Of a stretch of DNA of 6,933 nucleotides, positions 6,065 to 6,933 are shown piece by piece; within the stretch, counting starts at the first letter, position 1; each line of letters begins with the position of its first letter. The notes beneath the pieces were generated by a model. It saw only the letters and a list, made by a program, of their open reading frames with translations, did not search any database and had not been told where the DNA came from. Origin of the DNA: Candidatus Poseidoniales archaeon (GTDB taxonomy: Archaea > Thermoplasmatota > Poseidoniia > Poseidoniales > Thalassarchaeaceae). Made by a program: the position numbers and the translations under genes. Location: positions 1 to 6,933 of the forward strand of contig JAKUTA010000061.1 in the NCBI GenBank assembly GCA_022447885.1, written 5' to 3'.

Positions 6065-6933
6065 ATGCGAACTGGGCGAGTCGGCAGGAAAAGCGCCGCG
6101 TGCGTCCTGTTCGGGATCCTGCTCGTCCCAGTCGTCGGGGCGGAGGCGACCATCGTCAGCGCCGACGTGTTCGACCCGGTACTGTTGCTCCCGCTGCTCA
6201 TCGCCGTGGTCAGCGCGCTCGCTCTCTGGAGATTGCTGCTGCCGCTGTCACTCTCCAATCTGCAGGTCGCCTTCGAGGTCGACGACGACCTCTACGAGGT
6301 GCACCGCCTGACCAGGAGCAGGGAGGATGTGTTCGACCTGCTCCGCGCCCCCGGAGTCAGCGTGGGGACGATCGCCTACCTGCTGTCGATGGCGGGCATC
6401 ATGCTCATCGTCGCCGAACTGCTGCTCCGCCCGGAGACGTTCTACGAGCCGGTCATCTACATGATGGCGCTCCTGGTCGGATTCCCGATCCTCATCTCCC
6501 CATTCGTCACCCTCTACGCGCAACTCGGACGAGGCAAGAGCGAACGCGTACGAGAGGGATTCGCTGTCCGCATGTACGGTGGCATCACGACCTTCGTCGT
6601 GCTGGTCCTGTTGACCGCGATCGTGCTGTTCATCGGTTTGAAACAATCAGGCGGAGACCTGGCCCGCGACGGCACGATCATCTTCGGCGATGAGGCGACA
6701 TTCGTCCGTTGGGGTGGTTATGCGCTGCTCACATTCATGTCCCCCACCATCTTTGCTTACGGCCGTATCATGGGGGCGTCCTGGAACACGCTGCTGCTCA
6801 ACAAATGGCGTACGGTTCGAGGGCAACTCACACCGATGGATCCAGACCCACCCGGATTCACCAAGCGACTCGTATCGATGATCATCGTCATCTTCCTGGC
6901 GACCATGCCCTTCGTCGCCATCAACGGCATCAT
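6065..6933 (+). CDS. Polytopic membrane protein of unknown function (3' end beyond the window)
   Basis: From ATG 6065 the frame stays open for 289 codons to the right edge. I do not recognise the family. Seen: a basic N-terminus (MRTGRVGRK), then a hydrophobic stretch (11-27) ending VVGAEA, which could be a cleaved signal peptide or a membrane anchor. Hydrophobic membrane segments follow at about 37-60, 98-122, 128-152, 171-193, 213-232 and 268 onward. A charged loop at 63-97 (FEVDDDLYEVHRLTRSREDVFDLLR) and short hydrophilic turns lie between them. The residue pattern (hydrophobic blocks, Gly/Pro at segment ends) is clearly coding, whereas the other two forward frames give Arg- or Ser/Cys-rich translations. 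It follows the aminotransferase by 116 bases, has its own Shine-Dalgarno-like site, and may have its own promoter. No catalytic or transporter signature is visible in the part present. Confidence 0.82.
   Translation, partial: MRTGRVGRKSAACVLFGILLVPVVGAEATIVSADVFDPVLLLPLLIAVVSALALWRLLLPLSLSNLQVAFEVDDDLYEVHRLTRSREDVFDLLRAPGVSVGTIAYLLSMAGIMLIVAELLLRPETFYEPVIYMMALLVGFPILISPFVTLYAQLGRGKSERVREGFAVRMYGGITTFVVLVLLTAIVLFIGLKQSGGDLARDGTIIFGDEATFVRWGGYALLTFMSPTIFAYGRIMGASWNTLLLNKWRTVRGQLTPMDPDPPGFTKRLVSMIIVIFLATMPFVAINGI

Noticed and set aside
6100..6693. 197-codon forward frame near the right end
   Set aside because: Its translation is dominated by Arg, Pro and His. The frame starting at 6065 gives well-formed membrane segments through the same bases and stays open to the edge.
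1..6933. Defence island, CRISPR array, insertion sequence or prophage remnant
   Set aside because: There are no regularly spaced repeats, transposase or integrase motifs, or terminal inverted repeats. The EVE domain can occur in defence contexts, but here it stands alone without nuclease or methylase partners.

Overview
The window is high-GC DNA with one leftward gene and four rightward genes, packed closely. Two gene products look archaeal from their own sequence. The leftward gene encodes an archaeal-type valyl-tRNA synthetase, and the fourth gene encodes an aminotransferase with the archaeal alanine/aspartate aminotransferase pattern (YAIRDVVVPA near the N-terminus, NIGDP, NPNNPTG, SK-x4-PGWR). 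Together with the high GC, the short spacers and the large RND/MMPL-type membrane protein, this suggests a euryarchaeon. A marine Thermoplasmatota lineage such as Poseidoniales (Marine Group II) is my best guess, but that placement is inferred from family resemblance and not demonstrated.

Layout: (1) 1-994, minus strand: 5' part of valS; the rest lies beyond the left edge. (2) 995-1179: a divergent intergenic region of 185 bases that must hold the promoters of both valS and the rightward cluster. It contains a 20-base perfect dyad directly next to the probable GTG start of the next gene. (3) 1180-4179: a 999-residue RND/MMPL-family (HAE3-like) transporter with about 12 membrane segments and two large outside domains. 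(4) 4219-4698: a small EVE-domain (THYN1-like) protein. (5) 4737-5948: a PLP-dependent class I aminotransferase. (6) 5949-6064: a 116-base spacer with inverted repeats. (7) 6065 to the right edge: a partial polytopic membrane protein that I do not recognise.

The four rightward genes could be partly co-transcribed: the spacers are 39, 38 and 116 bases. They do not form an obvious pathway. They cover membrane export, modified-nucleic-acid binding, alanine/2-oxoglutarate metabolism and an orphan membrane protein, next to a translation gene. This looks like ordinary chromosomal core sequence rather than a mobile or defence island. I see no tRNA, rRNA, insertion sequence or CRISPR array, and no gene-free stretch longer than 300 bases.

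The points most worth a second look are departures from family norms. The ValRS has HIGA in place of HIGH and lacks the cysteine pair usually seen in its zinc knuckle. The RND protein keeps the TM10 aspartate but has serine at the matching TM4 position, and its outside domains carry a calcium-loop-like motif, cysteine clusters and many N-glycosylation sequons. The other two points are the dyad at the transporter start and a drop in GC inside the EVE gene.
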